Positions 5,111 to 5,742 of a stretch of 5,742 nucleotides of DNA are shown here, in pieces; position 1 is the stretch's first letter, and every line of letters starts with the position of its first letter. The DNA is taken from positions 1-5,742 of the forward strand of contig CADBFL010000170.1 in NCBI GenBank assembly GCA_902793875.1, given 5' to 3'. The translations under genes and the position numbers were made by a program. The notes beneath the pieces are model-generated. The model worked only from the letters and a program-made list of their open reading frames with translations. It ran no database searches and was not told the origin of the DNA. Origin of the DNA: an uncultured Eubacteriales bacterium (GTDB lineage: Bacteria; Bacillota; Clostridia; Peptostreptococcales; Anaerovoracaceae).

Positions 5111-5164
5111 CATAGTGATCTGAAGGGAATGCGATCGGTCACAGATGAGGGGGCGCACAGAGAT

Positions 5165-5742
5165 ATGAAGGAAAAGAAGAGCAGGAAGAATAAAATATGG
5201 ATATTCGCGGCGATAGCGGCGCTTGCGGTCATAGTCGGTCTGGCGATATGGGCCGGCGGGGCGAAAAAGACTTCCGCGATGACATATGAGCAGTTCAAGG
5301 CGCTGCCGCCGGAGAAGCAGGTCGAGGCCTTCGGCGATATGAGCGGAGAGGAGATCTACGCGCTGGTGGCAGAGAGCGATGAGAACTGGCCGGTGACGGA
5401 TTACGATCTCATCACGCCTGAAAACGCCAAAGAGACCATAGTGCTCTATGACAACAACGGGGACCTGCACTTCAATCTCGCCTGGCCGTGCTACGGAGGC
5501 TTCGAGCCCGAAAGCATCGCATCGATGGGAGACCTGACGGGAAAGATCGATGTCAGCAGGGACGGAGGCGACGGCGGATACTCCATGTCATACGGAAAAA
5601 ACGAGGACGGCACTTACCCGGACGACTCGCAGAGGAGCGTGCCCAAGTCGTCGGCCACTGTCCGCACCGGAGTGCTTGATGCGGATCAGTACAATAAAGT
5701 CGTGGATATCGTCACGAACGGAGAAGACAAGGAATCACGCAT
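5165..5742 (+). CDS. Membrane-anchored protein of unknown function, 5' part
   Basis: The frame is open from ATG 5165 to the window edge (192 codons, no stop), so the C-terminus is missing. The start is supported by a purine-rich GAGGGGG 11 bases upstream (spacing a little long), by the promoter at 5100-5110 and by the protein itself. A basic N-terminus (MKEKKSRKNK) precedes one transmembrane segment (IWIFAAIAALAVIVGLAIWAG, residues 11-31), giving a signal-anchor with the rest probably outside the cell. No lipobox cysteine is seen. The outer part starts with a short helical stretch (MTYEQFKALPPEKQVEAFGD, residues 39-58; then GEEIYALV), followed by a segment with strand-like pieces (ETIVLYDNNGDLHFNLAWP, 90-108) and acidic Gly/Asp-rich loops (SRDGGDGGYSMSYGKNEDG, 131-149). 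I do not recognise the family. The last residues visible are NGEDKESR. Confidence 0.75.
   Translation, partial: MKEKKSRKNKIWIFAAIAALAVIVGLAIWAGGAKKTSAMTYEQFKALPPEKQVEAFGDMSGEEIYALVAESDENWPVTDYDLITPENAKETIVLYDNNGDLHFNLAWPCYGGFEPESIASMGDLTGKIDVSRDGGDGGYSMSYGKNEDGTYPDDSQRSVPKSSATVRTGVLDADQYNKVVDIVTNGEDKESR

Larger units (their letters stand above)
4855..5164. other. Gene-free stretch between the repeat array and the last gene
   Basis: No supported coding region is present. A frame that runs out of the repeat array to 5015 starts at a TTG without a ribosome binding site and turns into low-complexity translation of GC-rich DNA. The stretch contains a small inverted repeat (GGGAA 4863-4867 with TTCCC 4875-4879), a GC-rich nested hairpin (4905-4990), two copies of TAACAGGATGA (5005-5015 and 5038-5048) and a promoter near 5100. 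Confidence 0.6.

Noticed and set aside
5027..5470. Minus-strand ORF (147 codons)
   Set aside because: It is antisense to the membrane protein, which has a proper start, transmembrane anchor and promoter on the plus strand.

Overview
The window suggests a moderately GC-rich Gram-positive anaerobe of the Clostridia/Eubacteriales. This rests on strong AGGAGG-type ribosome binding sites, Listeria-Bacteroides (InlB-type) repeats, secreted beta-helix proteins with C-terminal wall-sorting-like tails, and an all-plus-strand gene order. The species cannot be named from the sequence.

Positions 2-2993 are a surface-protein block. It holds the 3' end of one large secreted protein (2-472). After 45 bases follows a second secreted protein with a signal peptide (start 518), whose C-terminal cassette is about 85% identical in DNA to that of the first. 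The second gene is broken. Compared with its own upstream module, about 59 nt are missing near 1949, which shifts the frame. The 5' part ends at 2014, and the beta-helix, InlB repeat and sorting tail continue in another frame to 2993. The two sorting tails carry GVKTGD and GTKTGD rather than a standard LPxTG.

Positions 3009-4341 hold two small housekeeping-type enzymes. The first is a 2H-family RNA 2',3'-cyclic phosphodiesterase (ThpR/LigT). The second is a GNAT acetyltransferase-like protein with a tandem-repeat insertion. The 175-base gap between them holds a hairpin, 9-bp tandem repeats and a duplicated 29-nt element ending in a small palindrome.

Positions 4342-5164 contain no convincing gene. 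A rho-independent terminator at about 4447-4474 is followed by the most striking object in the window, an array of six units with an exact 63-bp period (4492-4854). Each unit has a conserved 36-nt part and a 27-nt variable part. In five of six units a short segment of the 36-nt part is complementary to a segment of the 27-nt part, and both arms change together between units. That is what a structured RNA or DNA hairpin under selection would look like. It is not a CRISPR array. A GC-rich stretch with a nested hairpin (4905-4990) and an extended -10 promoter (5100-5110) follow. The window ends inside a gene for a membrane-anchored protein of unknown function (5165 onward).
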